From positions 1 through 48,024 of the forward strand of contig JANWVM010000010.1 in assembly GCA_025056115.1 (NCBI GenBank): 48,024 nucleotides of DNA. The letters run 5' to 3'. Position numbers and translations under genes: made by a program. This document shows positions 26,586 to 36,717 of the stretch, piece after piece. Every line of letters begins with the position of its first letter. The first letter of the stretch is position 1. This stretch comes from Gloeomargarita sp. SKYG116 (GTDB lineage Bacteria > Cyanobacteriota > Cyanobacteriia > Gloeomargaritales > Gloeomargaritaceae). The notes below the pieces were generated by a model. The model ran no database searches and was not told the DNA's origin. It was given only the letters and a program-made list of their open reading frames with translations.

Positions 26586-27755
26586 ATGCAACCGGCCCGT
26601 CGTCTGCAGCAGATTCCCCCGTATTTATTTGCTGAAATTGACCGCAAGCGAGATGCCTTGGTGGCGCAGGGGGTGGATGTCATCAACATGGGGATTGGCG
26701 ACCCCGACCAGCCGACGCCCGCCCATGTAGTCCAGGCCATGCACCAGGCAATTGACGACCCCAGCACCCATAATTACCCCCCCTATCAAGGCACCAAAGA
26801 ATACCGGCAGGCAGCGGCGGCGTGGATGCAACGGCGGTTTGGGGTGACGGTGGACCCAGACCGGGAAGTGGTGTCTTCTATCGGTTCCAAAGAAGCTATC
26901 CACAACACGTTTTTGGCGTTTGTGGACCCCGGCGACTACGTGCTCATCCCTGACCCGGCCTATCCCGTCTATCGCACGTCCACGTTGTTTGCTGGTGGCG
27001 AAAGCTATGTCATGCCCCTGAAACAAGAGCGGGGGTTTTTACCGGATTTCACAGCGATTCCCACGGACGTGGCGCGGCGGGCTAAGTTGCTCTGGCTGAA
27101 CTATCCGAATAACCCAACGGGCGCGATTGCCGATTTGGACTTTTTTGCCGAAGCGGTGGCCTTTTGCCGGGAATTTGATATTTTGTTGTGCCACGACCAC
27201 GCCTACTCGGAAATGGCCTATGACGGCTACAAACCCCCCAGCGCGTTGCAGGTGCCAGGTGCCAAGGACGTGACGATTGAATTTCACAGCCTGTCCAAGT
27301 CCTACAATATGACTGGCTGGCGGGTGGGGTTTGTCTGCGGGTCAGCGGTGGGCGTCCAGGCGCTCGGTCAGGTGAAAACCAACGTGGACTCCGGCGTCTT
27401 CAAAGCCATTCAACGGGCGGCGATTGCAGCCTTTCAGACCACGGAAGCGCAATTGCAGGCGCTCATGCAGGTGTACCAACGGCGGCGGGACTTAGTGGTC
27501 TCGGGGTTGCAATCCTTGGGCTGGCCGATTACCGCTCCCAAGGCCACCTTGTACGTCTGGGCGCCAGTACCTCCTGGTTACACCTCCACCGAGTTCGCCA
27601 CTTTATTGCTAGAAAAATGCGGGATTATTGTGCCGCCGGGGAATGGTTATGGAGCCGCTGGGGAAGGCTTTTTCCGCATTGCCCTGACGGTGCCAGAAGA
27701 GCGGGTGAAACTGGCCATTGAACGGATGCAGCAAGCGGGGATTCGTTACTGCTAA
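26586..27755 (+). CDS. dapL: LL-diaminopimelate aminotransferase
   Basis: Converts tetrahydrodipicolinate directly to LL-diaminopimelate for lysine and peptidoglycan synthesis, the plant/cyanobacterial route. The 389-aa class I aminotransferase has MGIGDPDQPTP, NYPNNPTGA, and the PLP lysine in SLSKSYNMTGWRVG. ATG 26586 has AAGGA just upstream and gives the usual N-terminus. A related aminotransferase specificity is possible but the GDPDQPTP form fits this family. Confidence 0.82.
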   Translation: MQPARRLQQIPPYLFAEIDRKRDALVAQGVDVINMGIGDPDQPTPAHVVQAMHQAIDDPSTHNYPPYQGTKEYRQAAAAWMQRRFGVTVDPDREVVSSIGSKEAIHNTFLAFVDPGDYVLIPDPAYPVYRTSTLFAGGESYVMPLKQERGFLPDFTAIPTDVARRAKLLWLNYPNNPTGAIADLDFFAEAVAFCREFDILLCHDHAYSEMAYDGYKPPSALQVPGAKDVTIEFHSLSKSYNMTGWRVGFVCGSAVGVQALGQVKTNVDSGVFKAIQRAAIAAFQTTEAQLQALMQVYQRRRDLVVSGLQSLGWPITAPKATLYVWAPVPPGYTSTEFATLLLEKCGIIVPPGNGYGAAGEGFFRIALTVPEERVKLAIERMQQAGIRYC

Positions 27756-27760
27756 CTATG

Positions 27761-27810
27761 GCTGGTTGACTCGGTGGTTTAACTATATCACCAGAAAATT
27801 CTCTACCAGC
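27761..27810. terminator. Nested inverted repeat between dapL and prfB
   Basis: GCTGGT (27761-27766) pairs with ACCAGC (27805-27810) and inner GGTG (27773-27776) with CACC (27789-27792). It fills the short gap between convergent genes and could act as a two-way terminator, but lacks a clear T run. Confidence 0.3.
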
Positions 27811-27831
27811 TTGAACCAATAGATGCACTCC

Positions 27832-28966
27832 CTAATCGGCATTCACTTCTGACGTTTGAGCTGTCCCTCCCTGGCGCAAATAACTCTGAATAAACAAGTC
27901 CAAATCCCCGTTGAGTACCCCTTCCACATCGGGGGTTTCGACTTTGGTGCGCACGTCCTTCACCAGCCGGTAGGGGTCAAATACATAGTTACGAATTTGA
28001 TTTCCCCAGGTGGCCGCCACTGCATCCCCTCGAATCTGGGCAATTTCCTGCAAGCGTTGTTCCTGCATAATCACTAGTAATTTGGCTTTCAGAATTGCCA
28101 GGGCTTTTTGCTTGTTTTGCAGTTGGGAACGCTCCTGCGTACAGCGCACCGACAAGCCTGTGGGGATATGAACAATCCGCACCGCAGTTTCCACTTTGTT
28201 GACGTTTTGACCTCCCTTGCCACCTGACCGAGACGTAGTAATTTCCAAATCGCTTTCCGGGATTTCCACTTCCGAGATGGTCTGGTCTGGTAAGATGGGC
28301 ATCACTTCGACCCCCGCAAAACTGGTTTGGCGCTTGCCGTTGGCGTTGAAGGGTGAAATGCGCACGAGCCGATGCGTCCCCTTTTCCCCCTTGAGGTAGC
28401 CGTAGGCGTAGCGCCCTTCAATTTCCAGCGTTGCCGATTTGATGCCCGCCTCTTCCCCTTCGGATAAGTCCGTCAGACGCACTTTGTAACCCTGGCGTTC
28501 GCCCCAGCGCGTGTACATGCGTAGGAGCATTTCCGCCCAATCTTGCGCGTCAGTTCCTCCAGCGCCGGCGTTAATTGTTACAACTGCACCTTCCTGGTCA
28601 TAGGGACCAGCCAGGAGTTGTTCCAGTTCCCAGCGGTTGAGTTCCCGGTCGAGCTGGGTAAGAGTTTGGGTGGCTTCTACCCAGAGCGCCTCGTCACTCT
28701 CCACCGCCAACAGCTCAGCAATAGCTTGGCAGTCCTCCAGTTGTTGTTGCCAGCGTTTGAGTTGTTCTAGGCGAGTTTTGGTGTCGTTTAAGGCTTGCAA
28801 AGTCGCTTGGGCGCGTTCCGGGTCATTCCAAAAATCTGCTTGACCCGCTGTATGTTCTAGGTCACGCAATCGGGCTGTCAATGCTGCCGGGTCAAAGATA
28901 GTCCCGGGCATGGCCCAGGCGCGCACGCAGGTCGTCAATTTGCCGCTTCAGTTCACCGAGTTCCAT
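27832..28966 (-). CDS. prfB: Peptide chain release factor 2, programmed +1 frameshift
   Basis: Release factor for UGA and UAA. The body (27832-28893) carries the peptidyl-hydrolysis GGQ motif in SGGKGGQNVNKVE and the stop-codon-reading SPF motif in VRISPFNANG. The first 24 codons (28966-28895) read MELGELKRQIDDLRARLGHA and end at TATCTTTGAC: the in-frame TGA at 28894-28892 must be bypassed by a +1 shift at CTT, with a GGG upstream resembling the usual internal SD. The joined product is about 377 aa. This is the classic autoregulatory frameshift: low RF2 favours shifting. Confidence 0.95.
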
Positions 28967-29065
28967 CGCTGTTTTTAGGACTGAACAGGCATCAAGACTC
29001 TTTAATATACCATGCTAGTCGGGCGGACTGGCGAATGTGATAGGATAAAAACCTGGTGATTTTCT

Positions 29066-29150
29066 GGGTCGGTGCCCGAGTGGTTAATGGGGGCGGACTG
29101 TAAATCCGCTGGCTCTGCCTACGCTGGTTCGAATCCAGCCCGGCCCACCA
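29066..29150 (+). tRNA. tRNA-Tyr (anticodon GTA)
   Basis: An 85-nt class II tRNA with a long variable arm. GGGTCGG pairs with CCGGCCC; anticodon loop CTGTAAA carries GTA; the T-loop is TTCGAAT. The terminal CCA is encoded, unlike in the two other tRNAs of the window. tRNA-Thr follows after 4 bp and is probably cotranscribed. Confidence 0.96.
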
Positions 29151-29154
29151 CCGC

Positions 29155-29226
29155 GCCCGTGTAGCTCAGTGGTAGAGCACACCCTTGGTAAGGGTGAGGC
29201 CACGAGTTCAATCCTCGTCACGGGCT
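29155..29226 (+). tRNA. tRNA-Thr (anticodon GGT)
   Basis: A 72-nt cloverleaf: acceptor GCCCGTG with CACGGGC, D-arm AGCTCAGTGGTAGAGC, anticodon loop TTGGTAA with GGT, and T-loop TTCAATC. CCA is not encoded. It lies 4 bp after tRNA-Tyr, a common cyanobacterial pairing. Confidence 0.95.
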
Positions 29227-29381
29227 TTGGGGTTCACTTCTGGCTTGGGTTTTCCCAATTATCACTCCAACTAACGCGACTGGGCTATCGAGCATAATTT
29301 TGCCTAGCGGTGAGTCGCAAGGGGTCATAGCTGAGTGGGATACGATATAGTGTTACATGATTTGAAATACTGCAAGTAGCC

Positions 29382-30095
29382 ATGGCTCCCCTTCCAGCAG
29401 CAGAGGAGAAAAATCTTGTTAAAAACTACTTTGATGGCGTCGGTTTTGAACGCTGGCGCAACATCTATGGCGCTGGTCCAGTCAACCGTGTCCAGGCAGA
29501 TATTCGTGCTGGTCATCAACAAACGATTAACACTGTTTTGAACTGGTTACCCGCTGATTTGACGGGTTTGACGATTGCGGATGTCGGGTGTGGCACCGGT
29601 AGCTTGACCCTGCCACTGGCGGAACGGGGAGCGCGGGTATGGGCGAGTGATATTGCTGCCAAGATGGTTCAGGAAGCTCAAAATCAGGCCCGGCGTTGCC
29701 GTAGCGCTCATGGACAATTTTTGGACCAAAATATCGAGTTTGCTGTGGCGGATTTGGAAGACTTGCGGGGCATGTATGATGTTGTGGTCTGCCTAGATGT
29801 GCTAATTCATTATCCGGCCCCACGCGCTCAGCAGATGCTTAAACACTTGGCTCAGTGTGCTCGCCAGCGGTTAATCTTTAGCTTTGCTCCACAAACCCCT
29901 TTCTATAGCCTGCTCAAAAAAATCGGGGAACTTTTCCCTGGTGCTAGTAAAACCACTCGCGCTTATCTACACCCGGAATCGTTGATGACCCAAACCCTCA
30001 GTGAGCTGGGGTGGCAATTGCACCATCGCACGCAAATTAGCACCCGTTTTTACTTCGCTCGTTTACTGGATTTCACGCGACCGGCTGGTAGTTGA
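29382..30095 (+). CDS. chlM: Magnesium-protoporphyrin IX methyltransferase
   Basis: SAM-dependent methylation of Mg-protoporphyrin in chlorophyll synthesis. The 237-aa chain has an N-terminal [15 protein letters not shown] typical of ChlM, the SAM motif [20 protein letters not shown], and [21 protein letters not shown] box lies about 35 bp before the start. The last 23 bp overlap the 3' end of tpiA on the opposite strand. Confidence 0.92.
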   Translation: MAPLPAAEEKNLVKNYFDGVGFERWRNIYGAGPVNRVQADIRAGHQQTINTVLNWLPADLTGLTIADVGCGTGSLTLPLAERGARVWASDIAAKMVQEAQNQARRCRSAHGQFLDQNIEFAVADLEDLRGMYDVVVCLDVLIHYPAPRAQQMLKHLAQCARQRLIFSFAPQTPFYSLLKKIGELFPGASKTTRAYLHPESLMTQTLSELGWQLHHRTQISTRFYFARLLDFTRPAGS

Positions 30096-30822
30096 CGATG
30101 CGGGCAAAGCTGTGGGGGTCTAAACTGGCGCTGCCAACCAGCACTCCATCAATCTCTGGCATGGCCATCAGCTCGTCAATATTGTCGGGCTTGACCGAGC
30201 CGCCGTAGAGAATTTGCACCCGGTCGGGCGTTTGCTGGGCCACCTGTTGTAGGAGGGTCACCTCTTTACGAATAAGCCCAATGACCCGGTTGGCTTCCTC
30301 GGCTGGGCAGGTGTTGCCGGTGCCAATTGCCCAAATTGGTTCGTAGGCAATAATGAGGCGAGATACATTGACCCCCACCAGCGCCTGGGCCAGTTGCGCC
30401 AGAATATGGGCTTCCGTCAGCCCCTGCTCCCGCTGCTCTAGCGTTTCGCCGACACAGAGGATGGGGGTCAACCCGTAGCGCTGGGCTGCCTTGAGCCGTA
30501 AATTCACGCGCTCGTCCGTTTCCCCAAAATACTGGCGCCGCTCACTGTGACCAATGATCACATACTGCACACCTAAATCGGTCAGCATAGGGGGACTGAT
30601 TTCACCAGTGTAGGCCCCTTCTGCTTCCCAATGCACGTTCTGTGCCCCCAGAGCAATGCCTGTGGCCGGCAGTTTTTCCGCCAGGGTTGCCAAGGCTGTA
30701 AAGGGTGCACACAGGACCACTTCCCGGTCCGTATTTGCCACCAGCGGCCCGAATTCCTGCACATAGGCCAGCGCTTCGCTTCGGGTCTTGTACATCTTCC
30801 AGTTGCCTGCAATGACTGCCAT
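30073..30822 (-). CDS. tpiA: Triosephosphate isomerase
   Basis: Interconverts dihydroxyacetone phosphate and glyceraldehyde 3-phosphate. The 249-aa chain has [13 protein letters not shown] (catalytic Lys), [14 protein letters not shown] (His), [11 protein letters not shown] (Glu) and [10 protein letters not shown] (phosphate binding), all intact. ATG 30822 gives the standard N-terminus. It converges with chlM, overlapping by 23 bp. Confidence 0.97.
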   Translation of the reverse strand: MAVIAGNWKMYKTRSEALAYVQEFGPLVANTDREVVLCAPFTALATLAEKLPATGIALGAQNVHWEAEGAYTGEISPPMLTDLGVQYVIIGHSERRQYFGETDERVNLRLKAAQRYGLTPILCVGETLEQREQGLTEAHILAQLAQALVGVNVSRLIIAYEPIWAIGTGNTCPAEEANRVIGLIRKEVTLLQQVAQQTPDRVQILYGGSVKPDNIDELMAMPEIDGVLVGSASLDPHSFARIVNYQPVA

Positions 30823-30933
30823 CGCCTGCCATAACCCCCTAACCATGCTTAGCTAGTTTACGCCAAGCCGGTGCCGGTGCGCTCAACTTGGCTGGGTATA
30901 ATCAGAATGTCCTGTCCACTATGAGGTATGGGC

Positions 30934-31416
30934 ATGAGTCCAAACCAACGGAACACAGTGCCCCCAATGCCTGGAACCCGCACGACCGTACCACCAGTCC
31001 CTACCACTACCAGTCTGCCATCCGCGCCTCCCACTGAGCTACGTCCCTGGGGCAGCTTTACGGTTCTGGAGGAGGGCAAGAATTACAAGATCAAACGCAT
31101 CGAGGTCAAACCGGGGCACCGGCTCAGTTTGCAGATGCACTATCACCGCAGTGAACACTGGATCGTTGTCTCCGGCACGGCCAAGGTTACTTGTGGCGAC
31201 AAGGAAATCTTGCTCAATACCAACGAATCCACCTTTGTCCCTCCTTGCACACCCCACCGTTTGGAAAATCCAGGATTGATTGACTTAGTGCTCATCGAAG
31301 TGCAAAACGGGCAATATCTAGGGGAAGACGACATTGTGCGCTTTCAGGATGATTACGCCCGCGTACCTGCCAACCCTGCCCCTGAGACGAACATGGACCA
31401 TCACCTACCGTCTTGA
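30934..31416 (+). CDS. Cupin protein like the mannose-6-phosphate isomerase domain of ManC
   Basis: A 160-aa single cupin. After a Pro/Thr-rich tail of about 30 residues comes RPWGSFTVLEEGKNYKIKRI, then HYHRSEHWIVVSGTAKVT with the metal-binding histidines and glutamate, and PPCTPHRLENPG. This matches the C-terminal isomerase half of type II PMI/GDP-mannose pyrophosphorylase as a stand-alone protein, so mannose-6-phosphate isomerase is likely but unproven. The ATG at 30934 has GAGG 7 nt upstream. The Pro/Thr tail looks disordered. Confidence 0.78.
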   Translation: MSPNQRNTVPPMPGTRTTVPPVPTTTSLPSAPPTELRPWGSFTVLEEGKNYKIKRIEVKPGHRLSLQMHYHRSEHWIVVSGTAKVTCGDKEILLNTNESTFVPPCTPHRLENPGLIDLVLIEVQNGQYLGEDDIVRFQDDYARVPANPAPETNMDHHLPS

Positions 31417-31566
31417 TAGCACTCAAGTTAGCAAAGGTTGCTGGTTTCCCTAAACTGACAGGCTGCCCAATTCTCTCTATTTACCGTTTGTGGCCCTAAG
31501 GCGTGACACCAGGCTGGTTACTTGATTTTAAGCCAGTTCCGTTTACCCACAAACCGATTGACCCCT

Positions 31567-31635
31567 ATGCCTGTAGTGGTTATTCTTTTGCTCGGGCTTG
31601 GACTAACCCTGACCCTACTGTTGTTGCTGCCATAA
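31567..31635 (+). CDS. Possible 22-aa hydrophobic peptide
   Basis: ATG 31567 to TAA 31633-31635 would encode [20 protein letters not shown] plus LP, a single membrane span. Small photosystem or cytochrome subunits have this size, but I cannot match it to one, and no good ribosome site precedes it. It sits 17 bp upstream of mnmA on the same strand, in a 235-bp gap otherwise empty. Leader peptide or chance ORF are equally possible. Confidence 0.22.
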   Translation: MPVVVILLLGLGLTLTLLLLLP

Positions 31636-31651
31636 TAGAAAAGAAAGGAAT

Positions 31652-32752
31652 TTGTTGCTTAAGGTGAACGGCGTACTAGTGTCCCCAGAAAAAGAACGGA
31701 TTGTCGTTGGGTTGTCGGGAGGGGTGGATAGCTCAACGGCAGCAGCTTACCTGGTTCACCAGGGCTACGATGTCATTGGCCTGACCCTGTGGTTGATGCC
31801 GGGCAAGGGCCAGTGCTGTAGCGAGGGGCTGGTGGATGCGGCCCGCATTTGTGATCAGTTGAACATTCCCCACCACGTGGTGGATGTGCGGGAGCTATTT
31901 CGCGGGCAGATCATGGACTACTTGGTGACAGGCTACAGCCAGGGCATTACGCCGCTGCCTTGTTCCCAATGCAATCGTTGGGTGAAATTTGGTCCCATGT
32001 TGCAATACGCGCGGGAAACCTGGGGGATTGAGCGCATCGCCACCGGTCACTATGCCCGCATCACTTACAATCCGGATACGGGGCGCTACGAACTCCGCCG
32101 GGCGGTGGACCGTCGCAAAGACCAGTCCTACTTCCTGTACACCCTGGAGCAAGAGCATCTGGCGGCGACGTTGTTTCCCTTGGGGCATTTCACGAAAGCG
32201 CAAACCCGGGCGCTGGCGGCTCAATATGGGTTGGCAACAGCGGAAAAACCGGAAAGCCAAGACTTATGCCTCATCGAGGCCTACGGGTCCATGCAGGCGT
32301 TTTTGGACCGGTATTTGCCCCCCAAGCCAGGGGAAATCGTTAATCGCCAGGGGCAAGTCCTCGGCTATCACACGGGCGTGCATCACTACACAATTGGGCA
32401 ACGACGGGGTTTGGGGATTGCCGCAGCCGAACCGCTATACGTGTTGGCGCTGGATGCTCCCAATAACCGGGTGATTGTCGGGACGCGGGAGGAAGCCCTC
32501 TGGCCAGGTTGTCATGTTCATCGCCTGAATTGGGTGAGCATTGCCCCGCCCACGACCCCTCTCGCTGCCCAAGTGCAAATCCGTTACCAATCGTCGGCAG
32601 TGGACTGCTGGGTGGTGCCCAATGGCGACGGCACGGTGGATGTGAAGTTTTCAGAACCCCAATTTGGCGTGACGCCGGGGCAAGCGGCGGTTTTCTATCG
32701 GGACGACCTGCTGCTAGGGGGTGGCATCATTCACAGCGCCACTGGTAAATAA
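31652..32752 (+). CDS. mnmA: tRNA-specific 2-thiouridylase MnmA
   Basis: Thiolates U34 of tRNA-Lys, Glu and Gln. The chain has the ATP-pyrophosphatase motif [16 protein letters not shown], the catalytic cysteines in [12 protein letters not shown] and ESQDLCLI, and the [10 protein letters not shown] tRNA-binding region. The start is uncertain: TTG 31652 has AAGGA upstream, while GTG 31664 or 31679 would be shorter; no ATG is close. Its 3' end overlaps ribBA by 26 bp on the opposite strand. Confidence 0.92.
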   Translation: MLLKVNGVLVSPEKERIVVGLSGGVDSSTAAAYLVHQGYDVIGLTLWLMPGKGQCCSEGLVDAARICDQLNIPHHVVDVRELFRGQIMDYLVTGYSQGITPLPCSQCNRWVKFGPMLQYARETWGIERIATGHYARITYNPDTGRYELRRAVDRRKDQSYFLYTLEQEHLAATLFPLGHFTKAQTRALAAQYGLATAEKPESQDLCLIEAYGSMQAFLDRYLPPKPGEIVNRQGQVLGYHTGVHHYTIGQRRGLGIAAAEPLYVLALDAPNNRVIVGTREEALWPGCHVHRLNWVSIAPPTTPLAAQVQIRYQSSAVDCWVVPNGDGTVDVKFSEPQFGVTPGQAAVFYRDDLLLGGGIIHSATGK

Positions 32753-34361
32753 CTTGGGTGGTTAGTGGATCGTCGCTGGGATAAAGGCGTCGGTCCAATT
32801 GCACTTGCAGGTTCACCAGGGGGTCTTTGCCCGTCGCCAGTAAAAATTCGATGGACTTCAGCCCCGGCCACGTATGCACTTGGTGCAAAATGCCCATGAT
32901 GGCCTGGGTATAGGGGTGCTCCGGTTGCCGGTACCAATCGGGGGGCGCCAAATCTGGCTGGTCAAATCCCAGATGCACGATTAACTCTGCATGGTCAAAC
33001 ACGGCTGCTGCCACTGAGCGCGTCACCTCCCGCAACCGCAGGTCATGCAGGGTCGCCAAGTGCCGGAGTTTTTCCAAATAAGCATACCGTTCGCTGGGTG
33101 TAGGCGGCGTTCGCCAGTGCAAGCCCAGTGTCACCAGGTGGGTTTGCAGCAGCAGATGCCCTAGCTTATCGGCTTTGGTGGCCAGGTAGTGCAGGTTGTA
33201 ATGGGTGACTTCCACAATCAGGGGTACCCGCTCCACCACCGTCAACCCGTAGCCCCGCAAGCCCGCAATCTTCCGGGGATTGTTGGTAATCAAACGAATC
33301 TGGCTCACTCCCAGATCGTGCAGAATCTGGGCGCCCACTCCGTAATTGCGCAAATCCGCTGGAAAGCCCAGTTTTTCGTTGGCCTCTACGGTGTCAAAGC
33401 CCTGGTCCTGGAGCGCGTAAGCTTTGAGTTTGTTGATTAACCCAATACCCCGGCCTTCCTGGCGTAAATAGACCACCACTCCCTGGCCCGCATGTTCAAT
33501 CATCTTCAGGGCAGCTTGCAACTGGCGCCGGCAGTCACAGCGCAGGGACCCTAGAGCATCGCCTGTGAGGCATTCTGAATGCACGCGCACCAGCACCGGT
33601 TGATGGGGGAAGTGGCGCGGGTCGCCCTTGACGATGGCCACGTGTTCCAGCCCATCCCGCTGGTTGCGGTAGCCGTAGATTTGAAAATGCCCAAATTCCG
33701 TGGGCAAATCGGCGACCGTCTCTCGCACCACAAACCGCTCGTGCTGCAACCGGTACTGGATCAAGTCGGCGATGCTGATGATGAGCAAGTTATGCTTGCG
33801 GGCGTAGGCAAACAACTCCGGCAACCGCGCCATGGAGCCATCCGGATTCTGAATCTCACAAATCACCCCTGCCGGATACAACCCTGCCAACCGCGCTAAA
33901 TCAACGGCTGCTTCGGTGTGACCGGCCCGCTCTAGCACCCCCCCCGGTTTGGCGCGAATGGGAAACACATGTCCTGGTCGCCGCAAATCCTCTGGTCGCG
34001 TGCGGGGGTCAAGGACTACCTGAATCGTCCTAGCCCGGTCTTCTGCCGAAATACCCGTTGTCACTCCGAATTCGGGCGCGGCATCAATGCTGACCGTAAA
34101 AGCGGTTTGGTTGGGGTCTGTATTGTTGCTCACCATCAGGGGCAATTGCAATTCGTCGAGCCGCTCGCCCGTCAACGCCAAGCAAATTAACCCCCGCGCT
34201 TCCACCGCCATGAAATTGATCATGCTAGGGGTGGCAAACTGGGCGGCACACACCAAATCCCCCTCATTTTCCCGCTGCTCATCGTCCACTACCACAATTG
34301 CTTGGCCCGCGCGCAGAGCCGCTAATGCTTCAGGAATACTAGCAAACCGGTCTTCAACCAC
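32727..34361 (-). CDS. ribBA: Bifunctional DHBP synthase / GTP cyclohydrolase II
   Basis: Catalyses two entry steps of riboflavin synthesis. The 544-aa chain has an N-terminal RibB domain (about 1-200; [17 protein letters not shown] and [15 protein letters not shown]) and a RibA domain (about 205-400; [20 protein letters not shown] with zinc cysteines, [10 protein letters not shown]). A further 140 residues follow with no recognised motif; such a tail is common in cyanobacterial RibBA. It converges with mnmA, overlapping by 26 bp. Confidence 0.95.
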   Translation of the reverse strand: MVEDRFASIPEALAALRAGQAIVVVDDEQRENEGDLVCAAQFATPSMINFMAVEARGLICLALTGERLDELQLPLMVSNNTDPNQTAFTVSIDAAPEFGVTTGISAEDRARTIQVVLDPRTRPEDLRRPGHVFPIRAKPGGVLERAGHTEAAVDLARLAGLYPAGVICEIQNPDGSMARLPELFAYARKHNLLIISIADLIQYRLQHERFVVRETVADLPTEFGHFQIYGYRNQRDGLEHVAIVKGDPRHFPHQPVLVRVHSECLTGDALGSLRCDCRRQLQAALKMIEHAGQGVVVYLRQEGRGIGLINKLKAYALQDQGFDTVEANEKLGFPADLRNYGVGAQILHDLGVSQIRLITNNPRKIAGLRGYGLTVVERVPLIVEVTHYNLHYLATKADKLGHLLLQTHLVTLGLHWRTPPTPSERYAYLEKLRHLATLHDLRLREVTRSVAAAVFDHAELIVHLGFDQPDLAPPDWYRQPEHPYTQAIMGILHQVHTWPGLKSIEFLLATGKDPLVNLQVQLDRRLYPSDDPLTTQVIYQWRCE

Positions 34362-34476
34362 TCATGTCCCGTCAACCCACGCTGTTCCATTCTACTCCGC
34401 TGGCGATGGCAACCGCCGACTCCCAGCCCCATTCCCCCTCGGGAATACGACAAGAAATCGCGGCCCATCTGTCGTC

Positions 34477-34668
34477 CTACAACCCAGGCTCAATTCCCCA
34501 CTGGAACTTGAGGAAATGCTGGTACATCTTCTCCTTGAGCAGCATCTGATGGTAGAGCTTGACCAGAAACTCCTGGGCTTGCTCCCGGCTCATCTGCCGC
34601 ACCTGGGTTTCAAACGACCGCAGGCTGAACTCCTGCTCCAACGACAACTCAAACGGTTGGTCTTCCAT
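34477..34668 (-). CDS. nblA: NblA phycobilisome degradation adaptor
   Basis: A 63-aa adaptor that links phycobiliproteins to Clp protease during nitrogen or other starvation, recycling amino acids. QPFELSLEQEFSLRSFETQV and QAQEFLVKLYHQMLLKE are the family core; the tail reads FLKFQWG. ATG 34668 has GGAGG 7 nt upstream; a longer frame from 34716 has no family support. A perfect GTA-N8-TAC site ends 22 bp before the start codon, consistent with nitrogen control, although unusually close. Confidence 0.92.
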   Translation of the reverse strand: MEDQPFELSLEQEFSLRSFETQVRQMSREQAQEFLVKLYHQMLLKEKMYQHFLKFQWGIEPGL

Positions 34669-34690
34669 CTTGGCCTCCTCTGGGTCAACA

Positions 34691-34704
34691 GTATCCCCAG
34701 TTAC
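34691..34704 (-). promoter_or_regulatory. Candidate NtcA site just upstream of nblA
   Basis: An exact GTA-N8-TAC palindrome, 22 bp from the nblA ATG. An activator site at this distance leaves no room for a -10 box and leader, so it may repress, act on a transcript starting upstream, or be a chance match. nblA is nitrogen-regulated in other cyanobacteria. Confidence 0.4.
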
Positions 34705-34829
34705 CGAATATGACACTTAGTTAAGAAATATAAAGGTTTTCTTGACAAAGTGCCAGGTGAGGAGCAAGCGGACTGGGTTAGAAGATTCATAGCAAGAGTC
34801 CTGGGGGCAAATGGTTCATTATGAACGGT

Positions 34830-35468
34830 TCAGGGAGCGAGGCGATACTGCCGCCAGGCGCCATCGGGTTGTAAATCGTAGGCGATGCGGTCGTGCAGGC
34901 GGGAAGGGCGTCCTTGCCAGAATTCAATCCATACCGGGCTGAGGCGGTATCCTCCCCAGTAAGGGGGCCGGGGCACGTCTTTACCGTCGTATTCCCGCAC
35001 CAGTTGGGCAAAGCGTTCCTCGAGTACTCGCCGGTCAGGAATCTCTTGACTCTGGGGCGACGTCCAGGCACCCAGTTGACTCTCCCGGGGCCGCTGCCGA
35101 AAGTAGGCGTCGCATTCTTCAGCAGGTAGGGGTGTCACGGGTCCGCGAAACCGGACTTGACGCTCTAGCGGTTCCCACCAAAACACCAAAGCGGCGTAGG
35201 GATGATGGGCTAAATCCTGGCCCTTGCGGCTGGTCATGTTGGTGTAAAACTGTAACCCACTGCGGTCGAAGCCCTTCAGTAACACCACCCGCGCATCGGG
35301 GTTTCCCTGAACATCCACAGTTGCCAGCGTCATGGCATTCGGTTCGCGAATCGGCGCAGCGCAGGCGTCGGCAAACCAGCGTTCAAATTGCACCCAGGGG
35401 TCGGGGTCGGCGGTTAATAGCGTGTCCTGGTTATAGTCCCACCGGAGATTGGCGACATCCACGTTCAT
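34830..35468 (-). CDS. pdxH: Pyridoxamine 5'-phosphate oxidase
   Basis: FMN enzyme that makes pyridoxal 5'-phosphate. About 212 aa from ATG 35468 (a GTG at 35489 is possible). NAMTLATVDVQGNPDARVVL, FYTNMTSRKGQDL and the C-terminal RLHDRIAYD are typical FMN- and substrate-binding segments; the chain ends RQYRLAP, as in full PNPOx. It diverges from gloB. Confidence 0.92.
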   Translation of the reverse strand: MNVDVANLRWDYNQDTLLTADPDPWVQFERWFADACAAPIREPNAMTLATVDVQGNPDARVVLLKGFDRSGLQFYTNMTSRKGQDLAHHPYAALVFWWEPLERQVRFRGPVTPLPAEECDAYFRQRPRESQLGAWTSPQSQEIPDRRVLEERFAQLVREYDGKDVPRPPYWGGYRLSPVWIEFWQGRPSRLHDRIAYDLQPDGAWRQYRLAP

Positions 35469-35576
35469 GGTCAGCCAGGGATGGATCACCGACCCATATT
35501 ATGACAAATCCCTGGTATCGGTCTTCGCCGCTATGGGTGTGCTAAAATGCTACGGGCTAAACGGCACGGCTCGGTT

Positions 35577-36347
35577 ATGCACATTACCCGGTTACCGGCG
35601 TTACGAGATAACTACATCTTTGTGCTGTGGGATGAACCGGGGGGACAGGCAGCCGTTGTGGACCCGGCAGAGCCAGCGCCTGTACTGGACTTTTTACGCG
35701 CCAATCGCCTGGAGTTGACTGCCATTTTCAATACCCATCATCACGGCGACCATGTCGGTGGCAATCCCGATTTGTTGGCTCATTTCCCGAAGGCCGTGGT
35801 TTACGGGGGAGCCAATGACCGGGGCCGGATTCCGGGGCAAACCGTGTTTTTGTCAGCGGGCGATGACGTGCCATTTGCCGGGCGGCGCGCCGAAATTTTA
35901 TTCGTCCCCGGCCACACCAAGGCCCACATTGCCTACTACTTTTTACCGACGGCGGACCAACCAGGTGATTTGTTTATCGGGGATACGCTTTTTTCGGGCG
36001 GCTGTGGGCGGTTGTTTGAAGGGACGCCGGCCCAGATGCTACATTCCCTCCAACAGCTACGGCAATTACCCAACGACACGCGCGTGTGGTGCGCCCACGA
36101 ATACACCCAGAACAATGTACGGTTTGCCCTGACGGTTGAACCGGATAATGCTGCCCTCCAACACTACGCCCAACAGGTACAAGCCTTGCGTCAGCAGGGA
36201 GAAGCTACTATTCCCAGTACCTTGGGTTTAGAAAAACAAATTAATCCGTTCTTGCGTTGGGATGAACCGGCCATCCAACGGGCGATGGGGAGCAACGATC
36301 CGGTCACTGTTTTTGCCCGTTTACGCGCCCGCAAGGACCACTTTTAG
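35577..36347 (+). CDS. gloB: Hydroxyacylglutathione hydrolase (glyoxalase II)
   Basis: Hydrolyses S-lactoylglutathione in methylglyoxal detoxification. The metallo-beta-lactamase motif [38 protein letters not shown] and [12 protein letters not shown] provide all metal ligands. ATG 35577 gives 256 aa, the family length; ATG 35547 adds ten unmatched residues. First gene of a tight gloB-folB-recJ unit (3- and 4-bp gaps). Confidence 0.93.
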   Translation: MHITRLPALRDNYIFVLWDEPGGQAAVVDPAEPAPVLDFLRANRLELTAIFNTHHHGDHVGGNPDLLAHFPKAVVYGGANDRGRIPGQTVFLSAGDDVPFAGRRAEILFVPGHTKAHIAYYFLPTADQPGDLFIGDTLFSGGCGRLFEGTPAQMLHSLQQLRQLPNDTRVWCAHEYTQNNVRFALTVEPDNAALQHYAQQVQALRQQGEATIPSTLGLEKQINPFLRWDEPAIQRAMGSNDPVTVFARLRARKDHF

Positions 36348-36350
36348 GCC

Positions 36351-36713
36351 ATGACGGACTGCATTTACTTACACAATATTCGCGCTTATGGGTACACCGG
36401 ATTTTTGCCAGAAGAACGGGCGCTGGGACAATGGTTTGCGGTAGATGTCAAGCTGGAATTGTCATTAGAAAAAGCTGGGCAAACGGATGATATGCGAGAC
36501 ACGCTGGACTACCGGCAGGTGATTCAACAAATTCGCACGACCATTGCCCAGGAGCGGTTTGCCTTGCTCGAACGACTGGCCTATGTTTTGCTGGAGCAGC
36601 TATTGGCATTCCCGCTGGTACAATCGGTGACGTTACGGGTGACGAAGGTGGCACCGCCAATTCCCGATTTCACTGGGCAAGTCAGTATTGAACTGCATCG
36701 GACCAAGGGGTGA
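36351..36713 (+). CDS. folB: Dihydroneopterin aldolase
   Basis: Folate-synthesis enzyme that cleaves dihydroneopterin. The 120-aa chain has IRAYGYTGFLPEERALGQ with the catalytic glutamate, DTLDYRQVIQQI, and a C-terminal VTKVAPPIPDFTGQVSIEL. Length is standard. It lies 3 bp after gloB and 4 bp before recJ, so it is surely cotranscribed. Confidence 0.92.
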   Translation: MTDCIYLHNIRAYGYTGFLPEERALGQWFAVDVKLELSLEKAGQTDDMRDTLDYRQVIQQIRTTIAQERFALLERLAYVLLEQLLAFPLVQSVTLRVTKVAPPIPDFTGQVSIELHRTKG

Positions 36714-36717
36714 TGGA

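Noticed and set aside
32727-33150. RibBA C-terminal extension as a novel domain
   Set aside because: A tail of this kind is common in cyanobacterial RibBA, so it is not unusual in itself.
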